From contig NZ_CP141728.1 in the NCBI RefSeq assembly GCF_035621135.1, positions 2,232,001-2,296,000 on the forward strand: a stretch of DNA of 64,000 bases. The letters are read 5' to 3'. Within the stretch, counting starts at the first letter, position 1. Each line of letters begins with the position of its first letter. The notes under the pieces are model-generated. The model made no database searches. It worked only from the letters and a program-made list of their open reading frames with translations, and was not told the DNA's origin. Shown here piece after piece: positions 6,759-15,774 of this stretch. This DNA comes from Sinanaerobacter sp. ZZT-01 (GTDB taxonomy: Bacteria; Bacillota; Clostridia; Peptostreptococcales; Anaerovoracaceae). The position numbers were made by a program, and so were the translations under genes.

Positions 6759-8387
6759 ATGGATAAAATGAGTCTTCAAAGAGAAGAAATAGAAAAAGTA
6801 TATGGTAAAATCAGCCCATTCGAACTCAAAGACAAGTTAATAAGTCTTGCAGAAGAGTCAAACAAGAGTGGAACGCACTCGCTGCTGGATGCGGGAAGGG
6901 GAAATCCTAACTGGATAGCAGCAACACCTAGAGAAGCATTCTTCACATTTGGTCAGTTCGCAGTTGCGGAAAGCAGAAGGGTCTGGAACGAGGGGGACTT
7001 AGGGGGAATGCCCAAAAAGGAAGGGATTGCACAACGTTTCAAGCAATATATCAACAAAAACAGCAGCGCTCCAGGGGCAGAGCAACTTAAGAGGATAATA
7101 AACTACGGAATAACAATGAAAGGATTCAATCCGGACGAATGGATATACGAGCTGGCAGACGGTATAATCGGGGATAACTATCCTATGCCTGACAGGATGC
7201 TTTGGCATATAGAAAAGGTAGTGAACGACTATCTTATACAGGAGTTATGCTATAATGAACCGCTTGAAGGTATTTTCAGGACCTTTGCAGTAGAGGGAGC
7301 TACAGCAGGGATGTGCTACGTGTTCGATTCCCTCATCGCAAACAACATGCTTTCAAAGGGGGATAAAATTGCTATCATGACACCAGTGTTTACGCCATAT
7401 CTAGAGATACCGCATCTGCCGCGATATAACTTTGAAGTGGTAAATATTTGTGCAAACGAAGTGGATGAGCAAGGTAACAGGACATGGCAGTATCCTGATT
7501 CGGAAATAGATAAGCTTAGTGACAAATCAATAAAGGCCCTATGCATTGTAAATCCAAGCAATCCTCCTTCGGTTGCTATGAAGCCAGAATCAGTTAAACT
7601 CCTAAAAAACATTGTCCATAAGGATAACCCAGACCTTATGATCATATCAGATGATGTATACAGTACCTTTGTGGACGGCTTCAGATCTCTGATGGCTGAC
7701 CTGCCGTATAACACTATAGGGGTTTACTCTTACTCTAAATACTTCGGAGTCACAGGCTGGAGGCTTGGAACTATCGCTATCTATGAGGACAATGTATTTG
7801 ATAAACTTCTAAAGGAGCAGGATGAGGACAAGAAGGAAAGGGCAAGAAGAAGATACTCCGGGCTTTCAACGAATCCAGACAGCATAAAGTTTGTAGACAG
7901 GATAGTGGCGGATAGCAGACAGGTTGCTCTTAACCACACTGCAGGACTTTCAACACCTCAGCAGGTGCAGATGGCTTTCTTTTCTTTGTTCGCTATAACG
8001 GATCGGGAGAACAAGTACAAAAATCTTACAAAGAATATCTGCCGCCGTAGGCAGAAGCTATTGTTTGAAGGGTTGGGACTTGATGTGAAAAAAGATCAAT
8101 ATAGCGCAGCATATTATACTCAATTCGATCTCATTGAGTGGGCAAGCCAAAACTACAGTGAGGATTTCACAAAATACCTAAAGGATAACTATAAAACTGT
8201 AGATATACTTATAAGGCTTGCAGAGCAGTCCTCAATTGTGCTCCTAGACGGAAATGGTTTCAATGGTCCTGAATGGTCTATAAGGATATCACTGGCAAAT
8301 CTCTGTGACGAATCCTATTCTAAAATAGGAAAAGTTCTTCATGATGTTATGGAAGGTTATGTAGAAGAATGGACTGAAAATCACTAA
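6759..8387 (+). CDS. asdA: Aspartate 4-decarboxylase (bifunctional aspartate aminotransferase)
   Basis: A 542-residue fold-type I PLP enzyme, the full family length, predicted to convert L-aspartate to L-alanine and CO2, with side aminotransferase activity. Diagnostic stretches are the N-terminal GRGNPNW, VNPSNPPSV, ISDDVYSTF and the PLP lysine in SYSKYFGVTGWRLG (Lys327). It is followed by a strong terminator. No AspT-type aspartate/alanine antiporter lies beside it, so the energy-conserving exchange known from lactobacilli is not evident here. The reading frame uses AGG/ATA codons more than the core genes nearby, which fits acquisition by transfer (visual impression only). Confidence 0.92.
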   Translation: MDKMSLQREEIEKVYGKISPFELKDKLISLAEESNKSGTHSLLDAGRGNPNWIAATPREAFFTFGQFAVAESRRVWNEGDLGGMPKKEGIAQRFKQYINKNSSAPGAEQLKRIINYGITMKGFNPDEWIYELADGIIGDNYPMPDRMLWHIEKVVNDYLIQELCYNEPLEGIFRTFAVEGATAGMCYVFDSLIANNMLSKGDKIAIMTPVFTPYLEIPHLPRYNFEVVNICANEVDEQGNRTWQYPDSEIDKLSDKSIKALCIVNPSNPPSVAMKPESVKLLKNIVHKDNPDLMIISDDVYSTFVDGFRSLMADLPYNTIGVYSYSKYFGVTGWRLGTIAIYEDNVFDKLLKEQDEDKKERARRRYSGLSTNPDSIKFVDRIVADSRQVALNHTAGLSTPQQVQMAFFSLFAITDRENKYKNLTKNICRRRQKLLFEGLGLDVKKDQYSAAYYTQFDLIEWASQNYSEDFTKYLKDNYKTVDILIRLAEQSSIVLLDGNGFNGPEWSIRISLANLCDESYSKIGKVLHDVMEGYVEEWTENH

Positions 8388-8415
8388 TATCAAAATATCT
8401 TTAAAATTAATGGAG

Positions 8416-8448
8416 GTGGCTGAGTAATACAAACTCAGCTACTTTTTT
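8416..8448 (+). terminator. Terminator of the racemase/decarboxylase transcript
   Basis: GTGGCTGAGT (8416-8425) pairs with ACTCAGCTAC (8433-8442), followed by six T. Confidence 0.85.
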
Positions 8449-8517
8449 AGTTGTATTATTCTTTCTTGCCTTGTATAGTTAAATTGAATGGAGAATACGG
8501 TTTAGGAGGTCATGTCA

Positions 8518-10542
8518 ATGAAAAAGATTGCACTTATCTATAAAAATAGAGAAAATCAAGAAGTTATTACTTATTTGGAAAATGCTCTGTATCACATATT
8601 TGAAGCGTATATAGAAATAAAAAGCTATTTTATCAGCGAATTGTTACCTAATGAACAAATTGAAGCAGATGCATATCTGATGGTTTATGAGGATATGATT
8701 TATCAGCTTAAAAATCATATATCAAATTTTTATAAATTGATTTTACTTGGAAGAAGTATAAGAAAAGAATTTCTGCACGCCATGCTGGAGATTCCTAAAG
8801 ATACGGACGTGCTCGTTGTAAATGATTCCTATGAAACGACCATACAAACCACCTATACTCTTTATGAACTCGGTATTAGTCATTTGAATTTAATTCCATA
8901 CGACAAGGAATCGACGGCAAGCGGAAATTACAATGGGATAGAGTACGCTATTACACCTAATGAAGAGAGTCTAGTACCCAAGACAGTTAAGAAAATAGTA
9001 AATATAGGGTATCGAGAAATAAGCTTTGATACATTGCTGAAATTAATGAGAAAGCTTGATCTTGAAAATGATGTGGTAAATCGAAATCTGATCAGGCATT
9101 TACACACAATCATCGAACCGAATACTGATTATCATGATAATTATTATAACAGTTATTTGAAAGGGAAATTGTTAAACCGTGTAGTGGATAATTCTTTAGC
9201 AGTTATCATTATGCTGAATGAAAAGCTGGAAGTGGTATATTTTAATGAGAAAGCGAATGTACTATTTGAGACAAATGTGAATGCTCCCTTTAAATATATT
9301 GATGCGGAACTTATACGAGGGGAAGATTTAAAAAATTATCCGTTAGTCCTCGCAGATGAAAACTATATATTTGAAAAAACTACCATAAAGCTCATGGATG
9401 AGACCATAGGCTATTTATTAAATTTGCAAAGTGAAAAGATATTACATGATATAGAGATCAATTTAAAAAATTATAACGCGAAGAAGGGACTGATTGCTAA
9501 ACATACTTTTCAGGATATAATTTTTAAGTCTGATTCCATGGCAGAATGTATTGATGTGGCAAAGCAGGTAGCAAGAACAGATTATACAATATTGATAAGA
9601 GGAGAATCTGGGACTGGAAAGGAATTAATGGCCCAGTCCATACACAATTATTCTAATAGGAGTAATGCGCCTTTTGTTGCCGTAAATTGTGCAGCAATAC
9701 CAGAGACTCTTCTTGAAAGTGAACTGTTTGGCTATGAAGGAGGTTCTTTTACGGGAGCACAAAAAAATGGAAAGCTTGGTTTTTTTGAAAAAGCGCATAC
9801 GGGAACTTTGTTTTTAGATGAGATAGGAGATATTTCAGCCAATCTTCAAACGAGACTGCTGCGGGCGATTCAGGAAAAGCAGATTATGCGGATAGGCAGT
9901 GAAAAGGTAATCGACGTGGATATTAGAATTATAGCAGCAACCAATTCAAAATTAGAAGAAGCGGTGCAAAAGGGAAAATTCCGTGCAGATTTATTTTATC
10001 GATTAAACGTGATTCCAGTATTTTTAAAATCCATAAGTCAGAGAAAAGATGATATTTTACCCCTGTTGAAGTTTTTTCTCGGGAAAGCATACAGTAATGT
10101 TACTGAGAGCGAGAAAACATTGCTGGTAGAGTACCAATGGCCTGGGAACATCAGACAGCTTCAAAGTGCCAGCCTGTACTATAAAACACTTGGAAAATTC
10201 CCTGAGTATTTGTATGAAATAAAAAGCAGAACGACCGCAGATTCTTTCGAACCGGCAGGTTCTGCTAAGGAAAAGAATTCTGTTGATGAAAGAATACCCG
10301 TTGACGTAAATGCTGTTTCCCAAAAGGTTTTAACAGAAATCTACAAAGCTACCCAGGCTTATCATGGGATTGGACGCAGTGCAATGATTGGAAAACTGAA
10401 TATGCAGGGTATTAAAATCAGTGACGGCAAACTGCGGACAATATTGTCTGACCTGGAATCTCAGGGCTTTATATCTATAAAGCGCGGCCGCTGTGGGGCA
10501 CAGATTACGGAAAAGGGTATCCAATTTATCAAACAGGTGTAA
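8518..10542 (+). CDS. Sigma-54-dependent enhancer-binding transcriptional activator
   Basis: A 674-residue activator. The N-terminal 200 residues resemble the PrpR-type sensor region. A PAS-like segment follows (about 225-330), then the AAA+ domain with Walker A GESGTGKE (362-369), a GSFTGA loop (409-414) in place of GAFTGA, Walker B GTLFLDEIGD (429-438) and RADLFYRLN. The C-terminus is not a Fis-type helix-turn-helix: the last 75 residues look like a winged helix (KLRTILSDLESQGFISI). ATG 8518 is 8 nt after AGGAGG; ATG 8512 is too close. A sigma-54 promoter stands before the permease-peptidase operon at 12367, its likely target. The ligand is unknown; an amino acid or peptide is plausible. 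Confidence 0.92.
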   Translation: MKKIALIYKNRENQEVITYLENALYHIFEAYIEIKSYFISELLPNEQIEADAYLMVYEDMIYQLKNHISNFYKLILLGRSIRKEFLHAMLEIPKDTDVLVVNDSYETTIQTTYTLYELGISHLNLIPYDKESTASGNYNGIEYAITPNEESLVPKTVKKIVNIGYREISFDTLLKLMRKLDLENDVVNRNLIRHLHTIIEPNTDYHDNYYNSYLKGKLLNRVVDNSLAVIIMLNEKLEVVYFNEKANVLFETNVNAPFKYIDAELIRGEDLKNYPLVLADENYIFEKTTIKLMDETIGYLLNLQSEKILHDIEINLKNYNAKKGLIAKHTFQDIIFKSDSMAECIDVAKQVARTDYTILIRGESGTGKELMAQSIHNYSNRSNAPFVAVNCAAIPETLLESELFGYEGGSFTGAQKNGKLGFFEKAHTGTLFLDEIGDISANLQTRLLRAIQEKQIMRIGSEKVIDVDIRIIAATNSKLEEAVQKGKFRADLFYRLNVIPVFLKSISQRKDDILPLLKFFLGKAYSNVTESEKTLLVEYQWPGNIRQLQSASLYYKTLGKFPEYLYEIKSRTTADSFEPAGSAKEKNSVDERIPVDVNAVSQKVLTEIYKATQAYHGIGRSAMIGKLNMQGIKISDGKLRTILSDLESQGFISIKRGRCGAQITEKGIQFIKQV

Positions 10543-10543
10543 G

Positions 10544-12025
10544 TTAATCTTTCTTAAGAAATACAATATCATCAATCAGGGGCTCAAAACGGACTCTTAA
10601 GCCAATGCTTTTATGTTTCTCATCGCAGATAAAGGTAAGTGGGATGGACAGCGTGAATATATCTTCTTTTACGTTATCCACTCGGAAATTACCGGTCCAA
10701 TAAGGTGTTGCAGGTAAAAACATATCCCGATATTTCATATATAACTTGTCACCCTTGGATACTATTGTTAAAAAACCATATCCGGGATTATGGTATGTAC
10801 CTTCATATAAGTGAGCCTTATAGGATGCCATAAGTTGCTGTGACGGCATTTCATTAGGGATGGCATCTGGATAAATGGAATGAAAGATGTCCACGTGGCA
10901 ATCTTTATAATCTTCTGCCGTAGGCTTCCTGTCATCTCTGAATTTCCAGGTCCAGTCAACCGAAGGAAGATTCAGCAATGAGTCAATGAGAGTATAAAGA
11001 ATCGTATGCATGATGGCAACGGTGGGTGAATGAAGGTTCATCATAAGGGAGATTCCAATATCATCATCTGGCATGAAGGCTTGGATAGAGGTATATCCTT
11101 CGATTTTGCCCGTATGCTTACAAATTAATTTTTCTCTGTATTTACCGGTTTTCCACCCCATAGCATATCCGTCTGAGGGATATAGTTTCGCATCGGGTCC
11201 TATATCATCTGAAAAATCTACCTGTGGGGTAATCATGGCTTGGAAGATATTTTCTGGAATCAATTGAGTGCCGTCCGCTGTGCGGCCTTTATTAATCAGG
11301 AAAGACAGCCATTTGCACATATCTATTGCGGTACAGTTAACGGAAGCTGCCGGGGCGACTACATCTACATTCCAGACGGGAAGTTTGGTAAGTTTGCCGT
11401 CTAATACCTGGTATGGATGAGCAAAATTGTCAGAATCGATCATGGCCTTTGCCTGACAATTGGCCGAGGTCATACCTAATGGATCAAACAAATAATTTTG
11501 CATCAAATTGGTCCATGATTGTCCAGTTACGGTTTCTGCAATATAACCGATTACAGCATAGATGATGTTGCTGTATTGCGGCCTGCTTCTGAAGGGGGCG
11601 CTGGGCAGAAGATATGGAAAAACTTGGGAGAATTCTTTTAATGTTTTTGGGACGGGCCAAATGGCATCATGGCCGCCAAGTCCTGTTCTGTGGCACAGCA
11701 TGTCCCGAAGGGTCATGCTGCCAGTCGCTTCTTCATCCATCATTGCAAATCCAGGAATGTAGTTTATGACGGGAATATCATAGTCCAGTTTCCCAGAAGC
11801 CACCAACATGGCAATTATTGCAGAGGTCATGGATTTTGAGCAGGAGGCTACACCAAAAAGTGTAGTGTCCATTACCTCCAGTTTGTTTTCCTTGTCTCTC
11901 CAGCCAAAGGATTTCGTATAAGGTTCATGGCCTTTTTTTACAATACTCAAAGATAATCCTGGAACATTCCAGAAATCCATTTCCCGTTGAATAAGTAGTT
12001 CGTTGACAGTAGTCCTGTTTTTCAT
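10544..12025 (-). CDS. Serine hydrolase, beta-lactamase class C / S12 peptidase family
   Basis: A 493-residue S12-family protein with all three active-site motifs: S61-x-x-K64 (SCSK), Y151-x-N153 (YSN) and H304-T-G306. The C-terminal 100 residues look like the lipocalin-like beta domain often attached to these enzymes. No signal peptide or membrane anchor is seen, so it is probably cytoplasmic, unlike a cell-wall PBP or exported beta-lactamase. The S12 family includes D-aminopeptidases, D-amino-acid amidases and esterases; together with the adjacent DmpA and DppA genes this suggests action on D-residue peptides, not antibiotic resistance. RBS AGGAGG precedes ATG 12025. It converges on the activator gene with a 1-nt gap. 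Confidence 0.85.
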   Translation of the reverse strand: MKNRTTVNELLIQREMDFWNVPGLSLSIVKKGHEPYTKSFGWRDKENKLEVMDTTLFGVASCSKSMTSAIIAMLVASGKLDYDIPVINYIPGFAMMDEEATGSMTLRDMLCHRTGLGGHDAIWPVPKTLKEFSQVFPYLLPSAPFRSRPQYSNIIYAVIGYIAETVTGQSWTNLMQNYLFDPLGMTSANCQAKAMIDSDNFAHPYQVLDGKLTKLPVWNVDVVAPAASVNCTAIDMCKWLSFLINKGRTADGTQLIPENIFQAMITPQVDFSDDIGPDAKLYPSDGYAMGWKTGKYREKLICKHTGKIEGYTSIQAFMPDDDIGISLMMNLHSPTVAIMHTILYTLIDSLLNLPSVDWTWKFRDDRKPTAEDYKDCHVDIFHSIYPDAIPNEMPSQQLMASYKAHLYEGTYHNPGYGFLTIVSKGDKLYMKYRDMFLPATPYWTGNFRVDNVKEDIFTLSIPLTFICDEKHKSIGLRVRFEPLIDDIVFLKKD

Positions 12026-12188
12026 ATTGATTAGTACCTCCTAATTGATAATAATTAAGATAAAGTAATGCAATTATTATACCAATAAAATGGGACGGCA
12101 AAAGAGAAGGTATACATCAGCCATACTCTGTTATTGAATGAAAGGATAAGATAGGAAACTCATCCTCCAATGAGAAATTAAAACATTA

Positions 12189-12224
12189 GTGTAACACCAC
12201 ATATGATAATATAAATAGTGTTAA
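12189..12224. promoter_or_regulatory. Candidate upstream activator sites for the sigma-54 regulator
   Basis: The palindrome GTGTAACAC (12189-12197) and a related half-site AGTGTTA (12218-12224) lie about 80-115 bp before the sigma-54 promoter, the usual distance for enhancer sites. Binding is inferred from position only. Confidence 0.3.
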
Positions 12225-12301
12225 ATTGGATTTAATAGGATAAAAAAGTTATTTTAGCCTGAAATGCTTGCAGATTCTGCTTTTTTTCAACAATTATTAA
12301 T

Positions 12302-12317
12302 TGGCACTGTTTTTGCA
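12302..12317 (+). promoter_or_regulatory. Sigma-54 (-24/-12) promoter
   Basis: TGGCAC (12302-12307) and TTGCA (12313-12317) are separated by 5 nt, so GG and GC are exactly 10 nt apart, matching the RpoN consensus. The start point would fall near 12329, about 38 nt before the permease ATG. Confidence 0.9.
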
Positions 12318-12366
12318 ATATCTTAATATATAGTCGCAGACTACAAAATATTAAGGAGGAAAAATT

Positions 12367-13755
12367 ATGAATTCAAAAAGTAATTTTGATGCAACAGTCA
12401 ATGAAGTTGGATTTAAAAAGGAAATCGGTCTCTTTGGCGGTGTAAGCATCATTGGCGGAATCATGATTGGTTCGGGAATTTTTTATTTAGGTTCATATGT
12501 ATTGGAACGAACTCAAATGAGTATGGGATTGGCCTTGCTATGTTGGATAGTGGGAGGAATCGTGTCCCTGCTTGGAGGTTTGTGCTTTGCCGAATTGGGA
12601 GCATCTTGCCCGAAATCCGGTGGAATGGTTATTTATTTAGATGAAGCCTATCACCCAGTTGTGGGTTATATGTTTGGTTTTACAAGCTGGCTTCTTAGTG
12701 GTGCAGGATCCATTGCGGCATTAGCCATTGCATTGCCTACCGCATTGAGAGGTTACATCTCATTATCCGATTTTACAATAAAAGGAATCGCTATCGCGTT
12801 GATTATTCTATTGACGGCATATAATTCAATGGGAATCAAGCAGGGAACCATATTACAGAATGTCTCAATGGTTGCAAAATTAATTCCTATTATTATCATT
12901 ATCTTGGGAGCAATTGTGCTAGGTAAGCAAAATCCCGATTTAAGCCTAGTCCCTACCGGCAGCGGAGATGTCAGCTTCAGTGCCATAATCGGTATGATTG
13001 CTTTTGCTACAGTAGCTACTTTGTGGGCCTATGAAGGTTGGACGAATCTGAATTCTCTTGCTGAAGAGATGAAAAATCCGGCTAAGAACTTACCAAGAGC
13101 ATTACTGATTGGTATCGGTGCTATCACCGTGATTTATACTTTATTCAACTTTGCTTTATACAAAGTTCTTCCCCATGGAGAGATTGTGAGTATGATTGAA
13201 AGTGGAAATTTATATCTGGGAACAGAAGTAGCAAAGCGTGTTTTCGGTGGCATCGGCGGAGGACTGGTGCTTGTGACCATGATCATTGCCATGTTCAGTG
13301 CTCTGAATGGGATGATTATTGCCTTTCCTCGTAATTATTATGCTATGGCAAAAGAGGGACACTTCTTTAAGAGTTATGCAAAATTGCACCCTAAATATAA
13401 TGTTCCTACCACATCATTAATTTGGCAGGCAGTTATCGCAACGGTATTAGTTCTTTTAAGAAATTTGGATCAGCTGACCTCTCTGGTAGTATTTGCGGGG
13501 ATGCTGTTCAATGTATTATGTGTAGTGGCTGTTATTGTGTACAGGAAGAAATTCCCAACACTTGAACGTCCGTACAAGGCCTGGGGATATCCGGTCACGG
13601 TCATTATTTCCATTGCCCTGTTTGCGGGGTTGATGATCAATACCCTGATGGAAGACCCGTTTACCGCTTTAATTGGTTTAATCGTACCGGCTATGGGTGC
13701 AGTGGTTTATTTTATATTTGACAGGAAGCTAAAAGCAGAAAAAAACAGAGTATAG
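12367..13755 (+). CDS. APC-family amino-acid permease/exchanger
   Basis: A 462-residue integral membrane protein of about 12 segments. The first helix carries the APC unwound motif in GGIMIGSGIFYLG, and later segments fit the LAT-like branch (relatives such as Bacillus SteT exchange serine/threonine). It imports or exchanges amino acids or small derivatives. It is the first gene of the sigma-54 operon, with AAGGAGG before ATG 12367. It is followed 17 nt later by a DmpA-type peptidase and then by DppA, so its substrate may be the peptide or the free amino acid these release or use. The exact substrate cannot be read from sequence. Confidence 0.85.
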   Translation: MNSKSNFDATVNEVGFKKEIGLFGGVSIIGGIMIGSGIFYLGSYVLERTQMSMGLALLCWIVGGIVSLLGGLCFAELGASCPKSGGMVIYLDEAYHPVVGYMFGFTSWLLSGAGSIAALAIALPTALRGYISLSDFTIKGIAIALIILLTAYNSMGIKQGTILQNVSMVAKLIPIIIIILGAIVLGKQNPDLSLVPTGSGDVSFSAIIGMIAFATVATLWAYEGWTNLNSLAEEMKNPAKNLPRALLIGIGAITVIYTLFNFALYKVLPHGEIVSMIESGNLYLGTEVAKRVFGGIGGGLVLVTMIIAMFSALNGMIIAFPRNYYAMAKEGHFFKSYAKLHPKYNVPTTSLIWQAVIATVLVLLRNLDQLTSLVVFAGMLFNVLCVVAVIVYRKKFPTLERPYKAWGYPVTVIISIALFAGLMINTLMEDPFTALIGLIVPAMGAVVYFIFDRKLKAEKNRV

Positions 13756-13772
13756 AGGAGGAGACATAAGAG

Positions 13773-14801
13773 ATGGGTTTACCTAAAGATTGTGAAGTGA
13801 GCATTCGAAGCAGATTTAAAAAAGGAGAGCGAAATCTGATTACAGATGTTCCCGGTGTAAAAGTAGGACATGTGACTTTAAAAAATAATGAAAAAGATAT
13901 ACATACGGGGGTTACAGCTATTTTACCCCATACGGGAAATCTTTTTAAAGATAAAGTGTTAGCAGGAAGTTCTGTGATAAATGGTTTTGGTAAAAGTGTC
14001 GGGTTGGTTCAGATTGAAGAATTAGGAAATATTGAGACACCGATTATCATGACAAATACTTTTGGCGTGGGAACGGCCATGAATGCATTGACAAAATATA
14101 TGTTAAAGGATAATGAGGATATAGGAACGACCACAGGCACAGTAAACTGTGTGGTTACAGAATGCAATGACGGAGAACTGAATGACATCAGAGGAATGCA
14201 TGTCACAGAGGAAAATGTGTTACAGGCATTAGACAATTGTGGGGATGTATTTGAAGAAGGTGCAGTGGGATCCGGTACCGGCATGATTTGCATGGGCATC
14301 AAAGGCGGAATAGGATCTGCTTCAAGACTTGTATCTTGTGACAATAAAGAGTATACTATCGGAACTATTCTGATGTCCAATTTTGGAATGTCTGGAAACC
14401 TGATGATAGATGGCCGAAGAATTGATACAGAGCATACGGTGCCGAGATGCAAGGCTGAACAGGGATCGGTTATTATCATCATTGCAACAGATATACCCCT
14501 TAATGAGAGACAGTTGAAGCGTGTGGCAAAACGAGCCACTGTATCTTTGAGCCGGACCGGTTCCTTCCTAGGAAACGGCAGCGGAGACATTGCAATTGCG
14601 TTTTCCAACACTAATATAATGCCCCATTACAGTGAAAAAAATATTATTGACACTAAAATGTTCCATGATGATGCGATAGACAAAGTATTTGAAGCAACGG
14701 CAGAAGCGGTGGAAGAAGCGGTAATCAGTTCGATTTATCATGCAGAGACGGTAAAGGGCATCAGAGATAAAGAAGTATTTGCTTTAAAAGAATTTTTATA
14801 G
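13773..14801 (+). CDS. P1/S58-family aminopeptidase (DmpA type)
   Basis: A 342-residue N-terminal-nucleophile peptidase of the DmpA/BapA family (L-aminopeptidase, D-Ala-esterase/amidase; some members cleave beta-peptides). The self-cleavage site is conserved as Gly231/Ser232 in EQGSVIIIIATD, and Ser232 would become the nucleophile of the small subunit. The family segments LITDVPGVKVGH near the N-terminus and GNGSGDIAIAFS near the end are also present. A GGAGGAG ribosome-binding site lies in the 17-nt gap after the permease. In this operon it would release N-terminal residues from peptides, including D- or blocked ones; substrate is inferred from family and context. Confidence 0.9.
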   Translation: MGLPKDCEVSIRSRFKKGERNLITDVPGVKVGHVTLKNNEKDIHTGVTAILPHTGNLFKDKVLAGSSVINGFGKSVGLVQIEELGNIETPIIMTNTFGVGTAMNALTKYMLKDNEDIGTTTGTVNCVVTECNDGELNDIRGMHVTEENVLQALDNCGDVFEEGAVGSGTGMICMGIKGGIGSASRLVSCDNKEYTIGTILMSNFGMSGNLMIDGRRIDTEHTVPRCKAEQGSVIIIIATDIPLNERQLKRVAKRATVSLSRTGSFLGNGSGDIAIAFSNTNIMPHYSEKNIIDTKMFHDDAIDKVFEATAEAVEEAVISSIYHAETVKGIRDKEVFALKEFL

Positions 14802-14820
14802 GATGGATGAGAGGATAAAG

Positions 14821-15618
14821 ATGAAAGTATTTATCAGCGCTGATATAGAAGGCGTAACTGGTGTTACCAGTTGGTGTGAAACGAGATATGGCGGACAGGG
14901 GTATGAAGCAGCCTGCAGGCAAATGACTTTGGAGGTGGCAGCGGCATGTAGAGCAGCCATGAAACTGGGATACGAAGTGGTGGTTAAGGATGGACATGAA
15001 GATGCTTTAAATATCGATTTGACACAATTGCCAAAAGGTGTACAGTTAATTCGGGGATGGATGACCACTCCGGCATCTATGATGGGTGGACTGGATGAGA
15101 GTTTTGCCGCAGCTGTTTACATTGGATACCATTCTCCTGAAGGAAGCGATGCAAGTCCATTAGCGCATACCATGGAACATGATTTATTCAACTGGATAAA
15201 AATTAATGGAGAGTTAGCTTCGGAGTTTTTATTGAATGCACTTTGGGCAACAGCTCATGGGGTTGCCTCTGTGTTTCTTTCGGGAGATGACGGCATGTGC
15301 CGTTTGGCTCAAAAGAGCCATCCAGAAATCTTTACCGTAGCCACAAAGAAGGGAATTGGTAATGCTGTATGGAATATTCATCCGGAAGAGTCTATAGAAA
15401 AAATCGAAAAAGGTGTGGAAAAAGCATTGGAAGCCGGAATCGGATTAATGCCCATTGAAAAGGAATATAATATGATTATTAATTTCAAAGAGCATCAAAA
15501 TGCCAGAAGAGCATCTTGGTATCCAGGAGCAAAACAAACGGACAGCAATACGGTGGAATATACAGCAGAAACACCTTGGAAATTAAGTGTGGCACGCATG
15601 TTCATGACAGAAATATAG
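14821..15618 (+). CDS. dppA: D-aminopeptidase, M55 family (DppA type)
   Basis: A 265-residue zinc aminopeptidase of the DppA family; the Bacillus enzyme hydrolyses D-Ala-D-Ala and related D-peptides. Starting at ATG 14821 (AGAGGA upstream) places the signature SADIEGVTG so that Asp8 and Glu10 fall exactly at the family's zinc-ligand positions. His59, His104, His116 and Glu131 match the remaining ligands and catalytic His. An in-frame ATG at 14803 lacks a ribosome-binding site. It is the last gene of the sigma-54 operon, 19 nt after dmpA. The pairing with DmpA and an Asp racemase nearby points to peptide-borne D-amino acids as nutrients. Confidence 0.92.
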   Translation: MKVFISADIEGVTGVTSWCETRYGGQGYEAACRQMTLEVAAACRAAMKLGYEVVVKDGHEDALNIDLTQLPKGVQLIRGWMTTPASMMGGLDESFAAAVYIGYHSPEGSDASPLAHTMEHDLFNWIKINGELASEFLLNALWATAHGVASVFLSGDDGMCRLAQKSHPEIFTVATKKGIGNAVWNIHPEESIEKIEKGVEKALEAGIGLMPIEKEYNMIINFKEHQNARRASWYPGAKQTDSNTVEYTAETPWKLSVARMFMTEI

Positions 15619-15657
15619 CCTAAGCTTGTTCACTTATTAGAGGTGAAAGTGATCCAA

Positions 15658-15690
15658 AAGCCTTGTTTAATTTTATTTTGAACAGGGCTT
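15658..15690 (+). other. Hairpin after dppA, weak terminator candidate
   Basis: AAGCCTTGTT (15658-15667) pairs with AACAGGGCTT (15681-15690) with one G-T pair. It lacks a following T-tract, so it may only stabilise the 3' end. Confidence 0.4.
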
Positions 15691-15774
15691 AAATAATCCA
15701 AGGTACATAAAATAGATAGAAGAAAAGAGTATCATTATGCCTTATTAAGATATTGAATTCATATCCAGAAATGA

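Noticed and set aside
14009-14611. Minus-strand open frame of 200 codons inside the DmpA gene
   Set aside because: It mirrors the codon structure of the DmpA gene, which has an intact autoprocessing site and family motifs.
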